A stretch of 64,000 nt of DNA, taken from Polaromonas sp. A23 (GTDB lineage Bacteria > Pseudomonadota > Gammaproteobacteria > Burkholderiales > Burkholderiaceae_C). Positions 37,033 through 45,009 of the stretch are shown piece by piece (positions within the stretch are counted from its first letter, which is position 1; every line of letters starts with the position of its first letter). A program made the position numbers and the translations under genes. The stretch is taken from NCBI RefSeq assembly GCF_002001015.1, contig NZ_MUNO01000018.1:1-64000 (forward strand), read 5' to 3'. A model generated the notes under the pieces. That model was given only the letters and a program-made list of their open reading frames with translations. It did no database searches and was not told where the DNA came from.

Positions 37033-37791
37033 ATGGATATCGCAACTCAGTACGAACGCCAGTCCGCGTGGCGTGATTGGCGAACTGCTTATCGCGCCCT
37101 CCCAGACCTGAAGGGGAAAAAGGTGCTGGACTTAGGCTGCGCCGTTGGAACTCAGTCAAGAGATCTGGCTGAACTGGGCGCTGCCGTTGTCGGTGTTGAG
37201 CTGGACCCGAAGCTTTTGGCGGTAGCGCGAAGCAAAAACATTCCACGTGCAACATTCCTTCTCGGTGATATCAGGGACGCTTTTCCGACTGAGCCAGTTG
37301 ATGGAATCTGGTCCAGCTTCGTTACCGCGTATTTTCCGGATCTGGAACCTGTGCTGCGGAAGTGGCGCTCTGCGCTGAAGCCGGGCGGTTGGCTTGCGCT
37401 GACAGAGGTTGACGACATGTTCGGCCACGAGCCGCTATCGGTACGGGCCGCGCAAATTCTGAACGCCTTCGCGAAGGATGCTTTGATTGCCAAACGATAC
37501 GACTTCTCGATGGGAAGCAAGCTGGCGTCCCAGATGAAACTGGCAGGGTTTCAAGACGTGAAGGAACTCTCGCTGAACGACCAGGAGCTGTCCTTCACGG
37601 GGCCGGCAAGCCGCGAGATACTGGATGCTTGGGCAGACCGTTTCGACAGGATGAAATCGCTGCAGATGACCGCCGGAGAAGAGTTCGAGCAACTCCGGAA
37701 AGATTTCCTGGAATGCTTGGCGCATCCTGAGCACCGCGTAACTGCCAGGGTGTGTTTTTGCGTTGGTTTCCTGCCTGATTGTGCGTCGTGA
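37033..37791 (+). CDS. class I SAM-dependent methyltransferase
   Basis: 252 residues from the ATG at 37033; the upstream frame reads through the palindromic repeat and is not used. SAM-binding motif I is KKVLDLGCAVGTQSRDLA (residues about 32-49) with an acidic VGVELDP at the end of strand 2; LKPGGWLALTEVDD is the post-motif strand 5. The substrate is unknown. First gene of a three-ORF stretch that is visibly lower in GC than the flanks; a hairpin begins two bases after its stop. Confidence 0.85.
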   Translation: MDIATQYERQSAWRDWRTAYRALPDLKGKKVLDLGCAVGTQSRDLAELGAAVVGVELDPKLLAVARSKNIPRATFLLGDIRDAFPTEPVDGIWSSFVTAYFPDLEPVLRKWRSALKPGGWLALTEVDDMFGHEPLSVRAAQILNAFAKDALIAKRYDFSMGSKLASQMKLAGFQDVKELSLNDQELSFTGPASREILDAWADRFDRMKSLQMTAGEEFEQLRKDFLECLAHPEHRVTARVCFCVGFLPDCAS

Positions 37792-37793
37792 CG

Positions 37794-37815
37794 TCCGCTT
37801 TCGGCCAGAAGCGGA
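37794..37815. other. hairpin directly after the methyltransferase stop
   Basis: TCCGCTT / AAGCGGA, 7-bp stem with the loop TCGGCCAG. Its GC-TTTCGGCC core resembles the hairpin at 38494. No T tract follows. Confidence 0.5.
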
Positions 37816-37832
37816 GATCAGCTAAGGCTCCC

Positions 37833-38132
37833 ATGAATGACATTGCGATTATTAAAGAAGGCACTTGGTTGTATGACGGCCAGATTTCTACTGGTGTACG
37901 GATTGTGAGTTGTTCCATACGATGGGGCACGGGCGATTGGGAGGATCTACCTGAGGTCTGCAACGATCTCAAGGTTGCAGGATTCGACGTGCAGTGGGCA
38001 TCACCCACCTCACCAGTTGATTACGCCAACCGTGAGTCAGCAAACTTTGCGACGCTCAAGGCGGCAATTGAGTATGCGGAAAGCGTCGCTTGGACAAAGG
38101 GAACCCTCAAATGGTCTACCGAGGTAGAGTGA
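37833..38132 (+). CDS. small protein of unknown function
   Basis: 99 residues from the ATG at 37833. Soluble, acidic, no signal or membrane segment, no recognised family. Contains GTWLYDGQISTGVRIV near the start and IRWGTGDWEDLPEV in the middle, which look like a small mixed alpha/beta fold. AAGG lies about 8 bases before the start. Lower GC than neighbours; bounded by hairpins after its own stop and after the preceding gene. Confidence 0.6.
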   Translation: MNDIAIIKEGTWLYDGQISTGVRIVSCSIRWGTGDWEDLPEVCNDLKVAGFDVQWASPTSPVDYANRESANFATLKAAIEYAESVAWTKGTLKWSTEVE

Positions 38133-38142
38133 GTCTTTCGAA

Positions 38143-38188
38143 TCCACCTCTGCTGCAGCTGGGATGACGACAACCTGTCGGAGGTGGA
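38143..38188. other. long-loop inverted repeat behind the 99-residue ORF
   Basis: TCCACCTC (38143-38150) / GAGGTGGA (38181-38188), 10 bases after the ORF stop. Its right arm contains the GGAGG and GTG where the next ORF would begin, so the fold could mask that start. Confidence 0.5.
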
Positions 38189-38492
38189 CATTAGGTTCAG
38201 AATCGTGAAGCGTTGGTGGAATAGCCCTTATCTCTCCTTGATTGGCAATATTGCTGGACTTTGCCTCGCGCTTATTCTGGGATGGGCTTGTCTCAATGCG
38301 ACACTCACTGGTGAAATCAAGTTCAGCAAGGCCAATCGATGGATTCGGTTGGAAAGCGAGCCAACTATGTTTTGGCTGGCCTTCTGGTTTCAATTTGCCC
38401 TCGCGGTTTTCGCTGTTGCATTGATCCCCAGATCAATGCGCAAGGATGTTCGCACCATCCGAGAAAATCGAGTGCAACGAAAGAAGGCATGA
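38184..38492 (+). CDS. small two-helix membrane protein of unknown function
   Basis: 102 residues if translation begins at the GTG at 38184; a GTG at 38205 with AGG 9 bases upstream is an alternative (95 residues). Two membrane helices: SLIGNIAGLCLALILGWACL and FWLAFWFQFALAVFAVALI, with a basic C-terminal tail rich in Arg and Lys. No family recognised. Lower GC than the flanks; a hairpin begins right after the stop. Confidence 0.55.
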   Translation: MDIRFRIVKRWWNSPYLSLIGNIAGLCLALILGWACLNATLTGEIKFSKANRWIRLESEPTMFWLAFWFQFALAVFAVALIPRSMRKDVRTIRENRVQRKKA

Positions 38493-38493
38493 C

Positions 38494-38513
38494 CTCTGCT
38501 TTGGGTCGCAGAG
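38494..38513. other. hairpin directly after the two-helix ORF stop
   Basis: CTCTGC / GCAGAG, 6-bp stem with the loop TTTGGGTC, starting two bases after the stop, in the same relation to its ORF as the 37794 hairpin. Confidence 0.45.
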
Positions 38514-38583
38514 TGGACGTCGGGTGCTAATGTCAAAAACTTTTGATAAGCGGACATCGGGGTTAAACAGCCAAAATCATTCA

Positions 38584-39678
38584 TCAAAGCCTCAACGCCG
38601 CCGCATACCCCGTCATTTCCAGGTAACCGCGGCCGACTCGCTTGCCATTGCTGTCAATCAGCTCGCTCAGGCCTTCCCAGTAGATCGCGCCTGTCGACTG
38701 ACGGCTGTCGAGTTCCTGGTTGTCGATGACGGCACGCACGGTGTAGATATCGGCCGGCGTGCGCACCAACCATTCCACCGGATAGCTGGCCTGGCTTAGA
38801 GGGCTTTTCCATCGGCGCACCGGCCTGAAGATCACTTCGCCGCGGCTGAAGGCAAAGAGATCTCCTTTTGCAGAACGGAAAGAGCCGCCGTCCCACAGGG
38901 CATTGCCTTCCTTGTCACGCAGCCGGAAGGCCGTGAGGGCGCTGCCGTCGTCGAGATTCATGCCTATCCAGTCCCAGCCTGTGGCGCTGGGGTGCAGCAC
39001 TTCTTCACTCCATTCGTGGTCCAGCCAGGCCTTGCCCGTTACTTCAAATTTTTGACCTTTGAGCTGCAGATTGCCCGCGGTCGCCAGTTGCGGGAGGCTG
39101 TAGTAATAGCTCGCCTGTTTTGCTTCCGGCCCCTTGCGTGACAGGCCCTGGTCGCCTTGCAACAGCACACCCTGGGTTTCCGTGAATTGCAGGTCCAGTG
39201 CAAAGTCACTGGCGGCCAGATGCGCTTTGTGGGTGCGGCCCTGGCTTTGCAGCGTCCACTCACGCAGCTTGATGGCCATGCCCTGCGTGCTGGCGGTGGC
39301 TACGTCAAAACCCTCGCGTGCAATGCGTTGGTCATGCCAAAGTTTCTTGCCTTGCACGTCAGTGAGGGCCGCATGCGCAAACATCAGCTGCCTGGCGGCG
39401 AATTTGGACGCCATGCCTTGTGTGCCATCCACGCGTGAGCGAAAGAAGGTGAGTTGAAAACCAAACTCGCGCGCGCCCGTATTTGCGTGACCGGTGATGT
39501 ACCACCATTCGGTGCGAAAGTCAGGGTGCGCACCAAAGTCGCGCGGAAACTGCAGCGCCTTGCGTGGCAATGCATGGGTTGTCCCCAAGCCGGCTGCGGA
39601 CAGGCTTGCTGCCAGCAGCAGCAGCATGCGGCGGCGCAGCAAGCTGGGTGTGTGGGCGAGGGTGATCCGTGGCGGCAT
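38584..39678 (-). CDS. exported lipocalin-like protein (CrtC/AttH family)
   Basis: 364 residues from the ATG at 39678 (longer frames upstream are unconvincing). The N-terminus has a twin-arginine-like signal, LLRRRMLLLLAASLSAAG. The mature protein carries the AttH/carotenoid 1,2-hydratase signature: FPRDFGAHPDFRTEWWYITG, FGFQLTFFRSR, then WLDHEWSEE and WDWIGMNLDDGSALTAFR. CrtC-type members hydrate carotenoids; most others, like this one, lie with FtsX-type ABC exporters and have no proven substrate. Here the likely partner permease (42247-44829) and ATPase (46669-47316) are a few kb away. No carotenoid genes are seen. Confidence 0.85.
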   Translation of the reverse strand: MPPRITLAHTPSLLRRRMLLLLAASLSAAGLGTTHALPRKALQFPRDFGAHPDFRTEWWYITGHANTGAREFGFQLTFFRSRVDGTQGMASKFAARQLMFAHAALTDVQGKKLWHDQRIAREGFDVATASTQGMAIKLREWTLQSQGRTHKAHLAASDFALDLQFTETQGVLLQGDQGLSRKGPEAKQASYYYSLPQLATAGNLQLKGQKFEVTGKAWLDHEWSEEVLHPSATGWDWIGMNLDDGSALTAFRLRDKEGNALWDGGSFRSAKGDLFAFSRGEVIFRPVRRWKSPLSQASYPVEWLVRTPADIYTVRAVIDNQELDSRQSTGAIYWEGLSELIDSNGKRVGRGYLEMTGYAAALRL

Positions 39679-39804
39679 CGAAACATTCTCGCAGCAGGCC
39701 CGGCCTTTTGTAGGACTACTCCTGTTGCGAGGCCGGGATGTAAGGTCTATCCTTGGGTCAGGCATTGCCCCTGCCCCCATTTTTGACCAAGCGGGAGAGA
39801 CACC

Positions 39805-40242
39805 ATGTACAAGCAAATTTTGTTGGCATATGACGGCTCCAAGGCCGGACAGAAGGCCTTGCTGGACTGTCAGGAGATTGCGCAGTGGAGCCAGGCCTCA
39901 CTCACCCTGATTGCCGTGACGCCGCTTTATATGGACCTGATTGGTGTGGAAGGCGGCGTGTACGACAGAAGCCTGGCCGAGCACGAAAAGGAAAAATACA
40001 CCGCTGTTCTGAACGAGGGGCTGAGCCAGCTCGCTGCTGCGGGCCATCAGGCCAAGGGCGAGGTGGTGGTGGGTGAGACGGTAGATGAAATCACCAAATA
40101 CGCCAAAAAAATCAGCGCGGACCTGATTGTGGTGGGCCACAAACATCTGGACGGCTGGGCAGCGCGCTGGTGGCGGGGGTCGGTGTCCAAGTCACTGATC
40201 GAGCATGCACCCTGCAGCGTGCTGGTGGTCATTACCCACTGA
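39805..40242 (+). CDS. universal stress protein (UspA family)
   Basis: 145 residues, single Usp domain. N-terminal ILLAYDGSKAGQKAL with the Asp that contacts adenine, and the ATP-binding G-2X-G-9X-G-S pattern near the end (VVGHKHLDG, then WWRGSVSKSL), followed by HAPCSVLVV. An insertion of tryptophans in the loop is unusual but keeps the spacing. Such proteins bind ATP and act in stress survival. It diverges from the CrtC/AttH gene across 126 bases. Confidence 0.93.
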   Translation: MYKQILLAYDGSKAGQKALLDCQEIAQWSQASLTLIAVTPLYMDLIGVEGGVYDRSLAEHEKEKYTAVLNEGLSQLAAAGHQAKGEVVVGETVDEITKYAKKISADLIVVGHKHLDGWAARWWRGSVSKSLIEHAPCSVLVVITH

Positions 40243-40290
40243 GCGGCTGACAGCGGCGTGCGGCGGTTTATTGCCCGCCGCCGGGCGGGC

Positions 40291-40542
40291 TTAACGCCCC
40301 CGTGCCTGGTGCGGCAGCACAGTGTGTCGCTTGCTGCCGTGCAGACGGGCTGATGCATGCACCGGCGGCTGTTTGCCGGCGCGCAGTTTTTTCGGCAACT
40401 GGACGGGCGTCAGCACGGCGTCGGCCGGTGAGTTGGGAAACAGGCTGGTCAGTTGCACGCTCAAGGCGCGCCAGCTTGGCAGAAGCCAGATCACCAGCAG
40501 GCAGACGAGGGCCAGAACAATGGCAACCAAAACGATGTTCAT
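40291..40542 (-). CDS. small single-pass membrane protein of unknown function
   Basis: 83 residues. One N-terminal helix (IVLVAIVLALVCLLVIWLL) followed by a basic, proline-containing tail (KKLRAGKQPP and onward). A very strong AGGAGGT ribosome site 9 bases before the ATG supports translation. No family recognised. Converges with uspA. Confidence 0.65.
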   Translation of the reverse strand: MNIVLVAIVLALVCLLVIWLLPSWRALSVQLTSLFPNSPADAVLTPVQLPKKLRAGKQPPVHASARLHGSKRHTVLPHQARGR

Positions 40543-40635
40543 GGTGCAGTACCTCCTGAAAAGTCCTGGAGAGTTCTTTCGCCATGCTACGCCGGTTGAG
40601 TGTTTTGCGCACGAAAATTTTGCGCTTCCGCCGGT

Positions 40636-40848
40636 TTAGCGCCTGTCCCTGCGCCAGGCCTGCGGATCTTCAAGCAAGGCCGGAATGTCACCGCGACTGA
40701 TGCCGAGGTCGTTGAGTTCGCGCGCGCTCATTTGCAACAGTTCTTCCCGGCCTTGCTGCAGGCACTTGTCTGTCACCTGCCCGCGAGGCATCAGCTGCGC
40801 CAGCCCGCGCACCAGGCCGTGAAAGGGAAGGGCAATCTTGAACACCAT
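40636..40848 (-). CDS. DUF1127-like small protein
   Basis: 70 residues. The C-terminal half, LLQMSARELNDLGISRGDIP, matches the DUF1127/YjiS pattern (L-x-R-L-s-d-r-L-x-D-I-G-l-s-R), followed by an unusual LLEDPQAWRRDRR tail. In other bacteria DUF1127 proteins bind RNA and affect phosphate, carbon or stress metabolism. AGGAGA precedes the ATG. Divergent from a LysR gene 90 bp away. Confidence 0.75.
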   Translation of the reverse strand: MVFKIALPFHGLVRGLAQLMPRGQVTDKCLQQGREELLQMSARELNDLGISRGDIPALLEDPQAWRRDRR

Positions 40849-40913
40849 GAAGGTCTCCTGAAGTGGAAGACCTGATGGTGCAGTTTTTCGTGCTATTGTG
40901 AAAGTTGAGTTTT

Positions 40914-40940
40914 CTGATCAAAACTATCAGGATATCTGAT
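40914..40940. promoter_or_regulatory. overlapping inverted repeats at the LysR start (candidate operator)
   Basis: CTGAT (40914), ATCAG (40926) and CTGAT (40936) form two overlapping inverted repeats with spacers of 7 and 5 bases. They end in the LysR start codon (40939), in the divergent region shared with the DUF1127-like gene. LysR proteins usually bind such interrupted dyads. Confidence 0.45.
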
Positions 40941-41844
40941 GCGTGAATTGAACCTTGACCAACTTCGCACCCTCGTGGCCATCACCGACCTGGGCACTTT
41001 TTCGGCAGCGGCGCGCGCGCTGCATCTGGCCCAGCCCACGGTGAGCCTGCATGTCAGCGAGCTGGAAAGCCGGTTGGGTGCGCCGCTGGTGGTGCGCGGC
41101 GGCAGAAAGGTCGAACCCACGGCCGCCGGCGCTGTGCTGGTTCACCGTGCCAGGCAACTGCTCCGGGATGCGGACGATGCGGTGGATGCGGTGCAGCGTC
41201 ATGTCGAGGGCCGTACCGGCCGCGTGCGGCTGGGCAGTTCGACCGGCGTGCTGGTTTACCTGCTGCCCGAGGTGCTCAAGGCTATGGAGCGGGCTCACCC
41301 GAACATTGACGTGGAGGTCAGCATCCTCGGCTCCGGGGAAGCGATGGAGCGGCTTAGCCAGGGTACGCTAGACGTCGGGCTGGTGGCTTCGCCGCAGCTC
41401 CCTCGGCCCGGTGTGGTCATGACGCACTGGCGCAGCGATCCGATGATGGCGTTTGTGCCCAAGCACTGGCCTGTACCCAAGCGCATCACGCCGCAATGGC
41501 TGGCTGCGCGGCCGCTGATTTTCAACGATGCAAGCACCCACATGTACCACCTCACCATGGAGTGGTTTGCCAACGCGGGCCTGAGCCCACGCACACGCAT
41601 CGAACTCAATTACAACGAAGCCATGAAAAGCCTGGTGGCCGCCGGTTATGGTGCGGCGGTGCTTCCGCTGGAACACCCGGGGGAGCCGCAAGTGCACCAG
41701 GGCATTCAGGTCGTTCCGCTCAAGCCGCTGCTGACACGCCACACCCTGGTGGTGCACAGGGCGCTGGAAGCGGTGGATGGCGCTACGCGCAACCTGCTCA
41801 AGACATTGATGGAATTTCGCCAGGGGTCGGGCGCTGGCACGTGA
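40939..41844 (+). CDS. LysR-family transcriptional regulator
   Basis: 301 residues. Winged-helix N-terminus: LDQLRTLVAITDLGTFSAAA, then HLAQPTVSLHVSELESRLG (recognition helix). The co-inducer domain (GRVRLGSSTGVLVYLLPEVL, GYGAAVLPLEHPG) is complete. It is divergent from the DUF1127-like gene with an operator-like dyad at its own start, suggesting autoregulation and control of that gene. Confidence 0.93.
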   Translation: MRELNLDQLRTLVAITDLGTFSAAARALHLAQPTVSLHVSELESRLGAPLVVRGGRKVEPTAAGAVLVHRARQLLRDADDAVDAVQRHVEGRTGRVRLGSSTGVLVYLLPEVLKAMERAHPNIDVEVSILGSGEAMERLSQGTLDVGLVASPQLPRPGVVMTHWRSDPMMAFVPKHWPVPKRITPQWLAARPLIFNDASTHMYHLTMEWFANAGLSPRTRIELNYNEAMKSLVAAGYGAAVLPLEHPGEPQVHQGIQVVPLKPLLTRHTLVVHRALEAVDGATRNLLKTLMEFRQGSGAGT

Positions 41845-41865
41845 ATGTCAACCGGCCTCAGGACC

Positions 41866-42075
41866 CTAGTACTGTGAGGTCTGGAAAACAATTTCCCCTG
41901 TGGGAATGTGCACCACGCGGATGTCCTGGCGCGTGGGGTCGGTCAGGCTTTTAACTGCCACAGCCACCGCGAGCGACTGATCGGAGTAAAGCCGCTGGAG
42001 GGGCGCCGGGGGCAACAGGCTGCCACGCAAAGGGTCGCTACTTTCAATACGGAACTGGGCGTGAGCGGTTGCCAT
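41866..42075 (-). CDS. small protein of unknown function
   Basis: 69 residues. A good AAGGAG lies 8 bases before the ATG. C-terminal half IRVVHIPTGEIVFQT looks like a FlaG-type or flagellar/surface beta strand pair (the pattern V-x-I/V-x-D/H-x-x-T-G-E-I-V/I-x-Q is also found in FlaG-like proteins), but the match is short and not a firm call. It follows the FtsX-type permease on the same strand after 171 bases that hold a hairpin. Confidence 0.6.
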   Translation of the reverse strand: MATAHAQFRIESSDPLRGSLLPPAPLQRLYSDQSLAVAVAVKSLTDPTRQDIRVVHIPTGEIVFQTSQY

Positions 42076-42095
42076 GATTGAAACTCCTTGAGTGA

Positions 42096-42128
42096 GACTT
42101 CATGTTGCGCCGCTTGTGCGGCGAAGTC
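42096..42128 (-). promoter_or_regulatory. hairpin ahead of the 69-residue gene
   Basis: CGCCGC-TTGT-GCGGCG with flanking GACTTC / GAAGTC arms that can pair instead or extend the fold. It ends just before the AAGGAG ribosome site, where it could affect translation or end permease transcripts. Confidence 0.4.
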
Positions 42129-42246
42129 ATGACAATTCACAAAATTTCACGCTCTGCCGCAGGGAGTTTGGTAAGCAAATGAAAAAGCAAATCGCGGTGC
42201 TTCAACGGATAGCAGACAGAATTGACAGGGGTGGAGTCGTTCCTGG

Positions 42247-44829
42247 CTACCAGTCTTCCTTGACCGCCAGCACCGCGTCCTTGCCGGCCGCCGCACGCCC
42301 GGCCAGCCATGCTGTGACGGTGCCCGCCAGAACCACAGCGGCGCACAGGGCCAGCAGGCGCGCCCATGGCAGGGCCAGGTCCATGGTCCAGTGAAAACTC
42401 TGCGGATTCACCACATGCACCAGCACCAGAGATACGGCCAGGCCAAGGCCCAGCCCGGCCACGGCACCGGCCAGCGTCCACGCTGCGCCCTCGCCGGCAA
42501 CCAGCATCAGGATTTGCCGCCGTGTGAGGCCCAGGTGGGCGAGCAAGCCAAATTCCTTGCGCCGCGCCAGCACCTGCGCGCTGAAACTGGCCGCCACGCC
42601 GAACAGTCCAATGGCAATGGCCACCGCCTGCAACCAGTAGGTAACGGCAAAGCTACGGTCGAAAATGCGCAGCGATGTGGCGCGGATCTGGCTGCTGGAC
42701 GCAAATTCAATCAGCTCGCCCGAACCAGACTGCGCCTGCGCCAGTGCGCGCACTGCCTGCTGCAACTGCGTGTCGCTGGCGCCAGGGGTTAGCCACAGTG
42801 CCACGTCGTTGACGCGTTGGTCGCCGGTCAGGGTTTCGAAATCGCGCCGGTCCAGGGCAATGGCGCCGAACTGGCGGGAGTAATCGCGCCAGACACCGGC
42901 TACATAAAACTTGGATTGCTTGGCCTCTGCTCCTGAATTGATAGCTGCTGGCGCCCGTGTTTCAAGGGCTAGGGCCTCAAAAGACCTTGAAATCGGGGTG
43001 AATTCGGTGCCGGGGCGTGCACCGTACAAATCAAGCATGGGTTCGCTGACATAAATGGCCACGTGGCCCGCCGGCACAACAAGCGGGCGGCCAATCAGCG
43101 GCAGGCTTTGGGCCGGGTCTTGCAGGTCGCGGGCTATCAGTGCAACGGCGGGCTGGTTGGCGTCCAGCAGAAGCGAGCTCACCCGCAGGGTGCTGACGCG
43201 CGCCACACCCGGCAGTTGCGCCAATGCCTGCACAAAAGCCGGTGTGAAGAAAACAGTGTCGCCGGCTGCTGTGTTGTTGGCGGTGCGCACATACAGGTCG
43301 GCAGGCAGAACCACGTCCAGCCAGTGCGTGACCGAGTCGCGAAAACTCGCCACCATCACCGTCAATGCTACCGCCAGGCTTAGTGAAGCGACCACGCCGC
43401 TGACGGCAATGGCCGCGCTGCCGCGCACGCGGCGCGCGCGTTCCACCGCCAGCAGCGGCAGCAGGTGCCGCGTTACGCGTGGTGCGATGCGGTCGTACAG
43501 CAGGGCAATCAGCCAGGGCAGGGCGGCAATGCCGCCGACCAGCAGCAAGCCGACCGACAGATAGGCGCCCAGCGCGATACCGGCCACCGGCGGGCTCAGC
43601 GCAAGCAGGCCGCCCGCCGCCATCAGCAGCAGGCTGAGCCGATAAGGCGTGCCACCGGCCGGTGGCGCGCCCAGACCCTTGAGGGTTTGGGCGGGCGGAA
43701 GTTTTTGCGCGGCGCGTGCCGGCCACCAGCCGCCCACCAGCGCCGCCGCAATTCCCAGCAGGCCGTAAACCAGCGCCGCACCAGCATCCCATTGCAAAGC
43801 AGGTGCCACGCCGGAGAAATAACCACCACCGAGGTCACCGCCCAGCCACCGCAGTGCCAGTGCGGCCAGGGCGGTGCCCAAGCCAATGCCAGCGGCGCTG
43901 CCAAGGGTGCCCAGGATGGCGGATTCCCAGAGCACCAGGCGCAGGCGTTCGCGGCCGGTCAGGCCCAGAACTCCCAGCAAGGCAAATTGCTGCGACCGCT
44001 TGGCCACACTCAGTGACAGCACCGAAAACACCAGAAACGCGCCGGTGAACAAGGCCACCAGCGCCAGCACGGTGAGGTTGACGCGGTAGGCGCGCGAGAG
44101 ATTGCTTACTCGCTGCGCGTCGTCGCCGGGTTCGGCTGCGGTGATGCCGGCCGGGAGTTGCAAGGAGGTGATGAAGGCTGCGCGGTTGGTACCGACCTGA
44201 AGGCGCAGGTCGATGCGCGAGAGTTGCCCGGTGCGCTCAAACAGTTCCTGCGCCGCTCCGATGTCCATCACCGCCAGCGCGCTGCCGCCGGCAACAACGC
44301 TGCCTGCCACCCGCACACTTTTCAGCGCCAGGCCGCTTTGCAGCTGGAGTTGCTCGTCCGGCAGGCTCTGGCGCGCTGCCGCATTAAGAAAAATGTTGCC
44401 GGGCGAAAACAGCGCTAGCCGCTCGGACCCTGCTGCAGGCACAGGCATCAGGGCAGGTGCCAGCCAGCCGACCACCAGCGCATCCACGCCGACCACACGC
44501 AGCGCAACACGCTTGCCGCCGGCGCCGACTGCGTAGGTGTTGAGCTCCAGCACCGGGCTGGCGAGCGCCACCTGGGGATGGTTGGCCACACGCGCGAAGA
44601 CGGCTTCATCAAAGGCGCCGCGCACCGCGCGCAACTCCAGGTCGGGCTGGCCGTTGACAGAACGCACCGCCTGGGAGAACTCGCTCAGCGCGGAGGCATT
44701 GATCAGGTGCACAGAAAACGCCAGCGCTACTCCCAGCATGACTGCCACCACGGCGGCGGCGTTGCGCCAGGGGTTGTGTTGCAATTCCCGCCAGGAGAAG
44801 CTTGAGAGCAGGGCGCGCATGCGCCTCAT
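42247..44829 (-). CDS. FtsX-type ABC transporter permease
   Basis: 860 residues from the ATG at 44829 (AAGG 8 bases upstream); an in-frame extension to 45072 runs into the divergent promoter region. The architecture is that of long MacB/FtsX-like permeases: helix at 20-40 (NAAAVVAVMLGVALAFSV), a large periplasmic domain, a first FtsX block (about 265-430), a second periplasmic domain and a second FtsX block at the end (QAVAIAIGLFGVAASFSAQVLARRKEFGLLAHLGLTR in part). The product of 46669-47316 is the likely ATPase, and the CrtC/AttH protein the likely exported partner. Residues about 618-632 derive from a dispersed repeat. Confidence 0.9.
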   Translation of the reverse strand: MRRMRALLSSFSWRELQHNPWRNAAAVVAVMLGVALAFSVHLINASALSEFSQAVRSVNGQPDLELRAVRGAFDEAVFARVANHPQVALASPVLELNTYAVGAGGKRVALRVVGVDALVVGWLAPALMPVPAAGSERLALFSPGNIFLNAAARQSLPDEQLQLQSGLALKSVRVAGSVVAGGSALAVMDIGAAQELFERTGQLSRIDLRLQVGTNRAAFITSLQLPAGITAAEPGDDAQRVSNLSRAYRVNLTVLALVALFTGAFLVFSVLSLSVAKRSQQFALLGVLGLTGRERLRLVLWESAILGTLGSAAGIGLGTALAALALRWLGGDLGGGYFSGVAPALQWDAGAALVYGLLGIAAALVGGWWPARAAQKLPPAQTLKGLGAPPAGGTPYRLSLLLMAAGGLLALSPPVAGIALGAYLSVGLLLVGGIAALPWLIALLYDRIAPRVTRHLLPLLAVERARRVRGSAAIAVSGVVASLSLAVALTVMVASFRDSVTHWLDVVLPADLYVRTANNTAAGDTVFFTPAFVQALAQLPGVARVSTLRVSSLLLDANQPAVALIARDLQDPAQSLPLIGRPLVVPAGHVAIYVSEPMLDLYGARPGTEFTPISRSFEALALETRAPAAINSGAEAKQSKFYVAGVWRDYSRQFGAIALDRRDFETLTGDQRVNDVALWLTPGASDTQLQQAVRALAQAQSGSGELIEFASSSQIRATSLRIFDRSFAVTYWLQAVAIAIGLFGVAASFSAQVLARRKEFGLLAHLGLTRRQILMLVAGEGAAWTLAGAVAGLGLGLAVSLVLVHVVNPQSFHWTMDLALPWARLLALCAAVVLAGTVTAWLAGRAAAGKDAVLAVKEDW
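42934..42978 (+). repeat. copy D of the dispersed repeat, inside the permease gene
   Basis: TGAATTGA then TAGCTGCTGGCGCCCG at 42942, eight variable bases, GGGCTAGGGCC. Antisense to the gene and in frame, giving ALALETRAPAAINS in the second periplasmic domain. Confidence 0.75.
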
Positions 44830-45009
44830 TGTGCCTTTGAGTGTCGCGGTGGAATCAGGCAAGGGTAAATGACGAACCCGCCATCTGTATCGGTACAGAA
44901 TCTGCCTTTCTGTTTCTGTCGGGAAAGCTCCTTGTCCTATAAGCTTGCAGTCTTCTGGCGGTCCCGATTTTTTTTTGATTTTTCCACCCGGAACGAAAGT
45001 TTGTTCACG

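Noticed and set aside
38560..38575. GTTAAAC, matching an integron GTTRRRY core, behind the low-GC ORFs
   Set aside because: No paired RYYYAAC site at the right distance, no attC-like long fold with it, and no integrase in the window.
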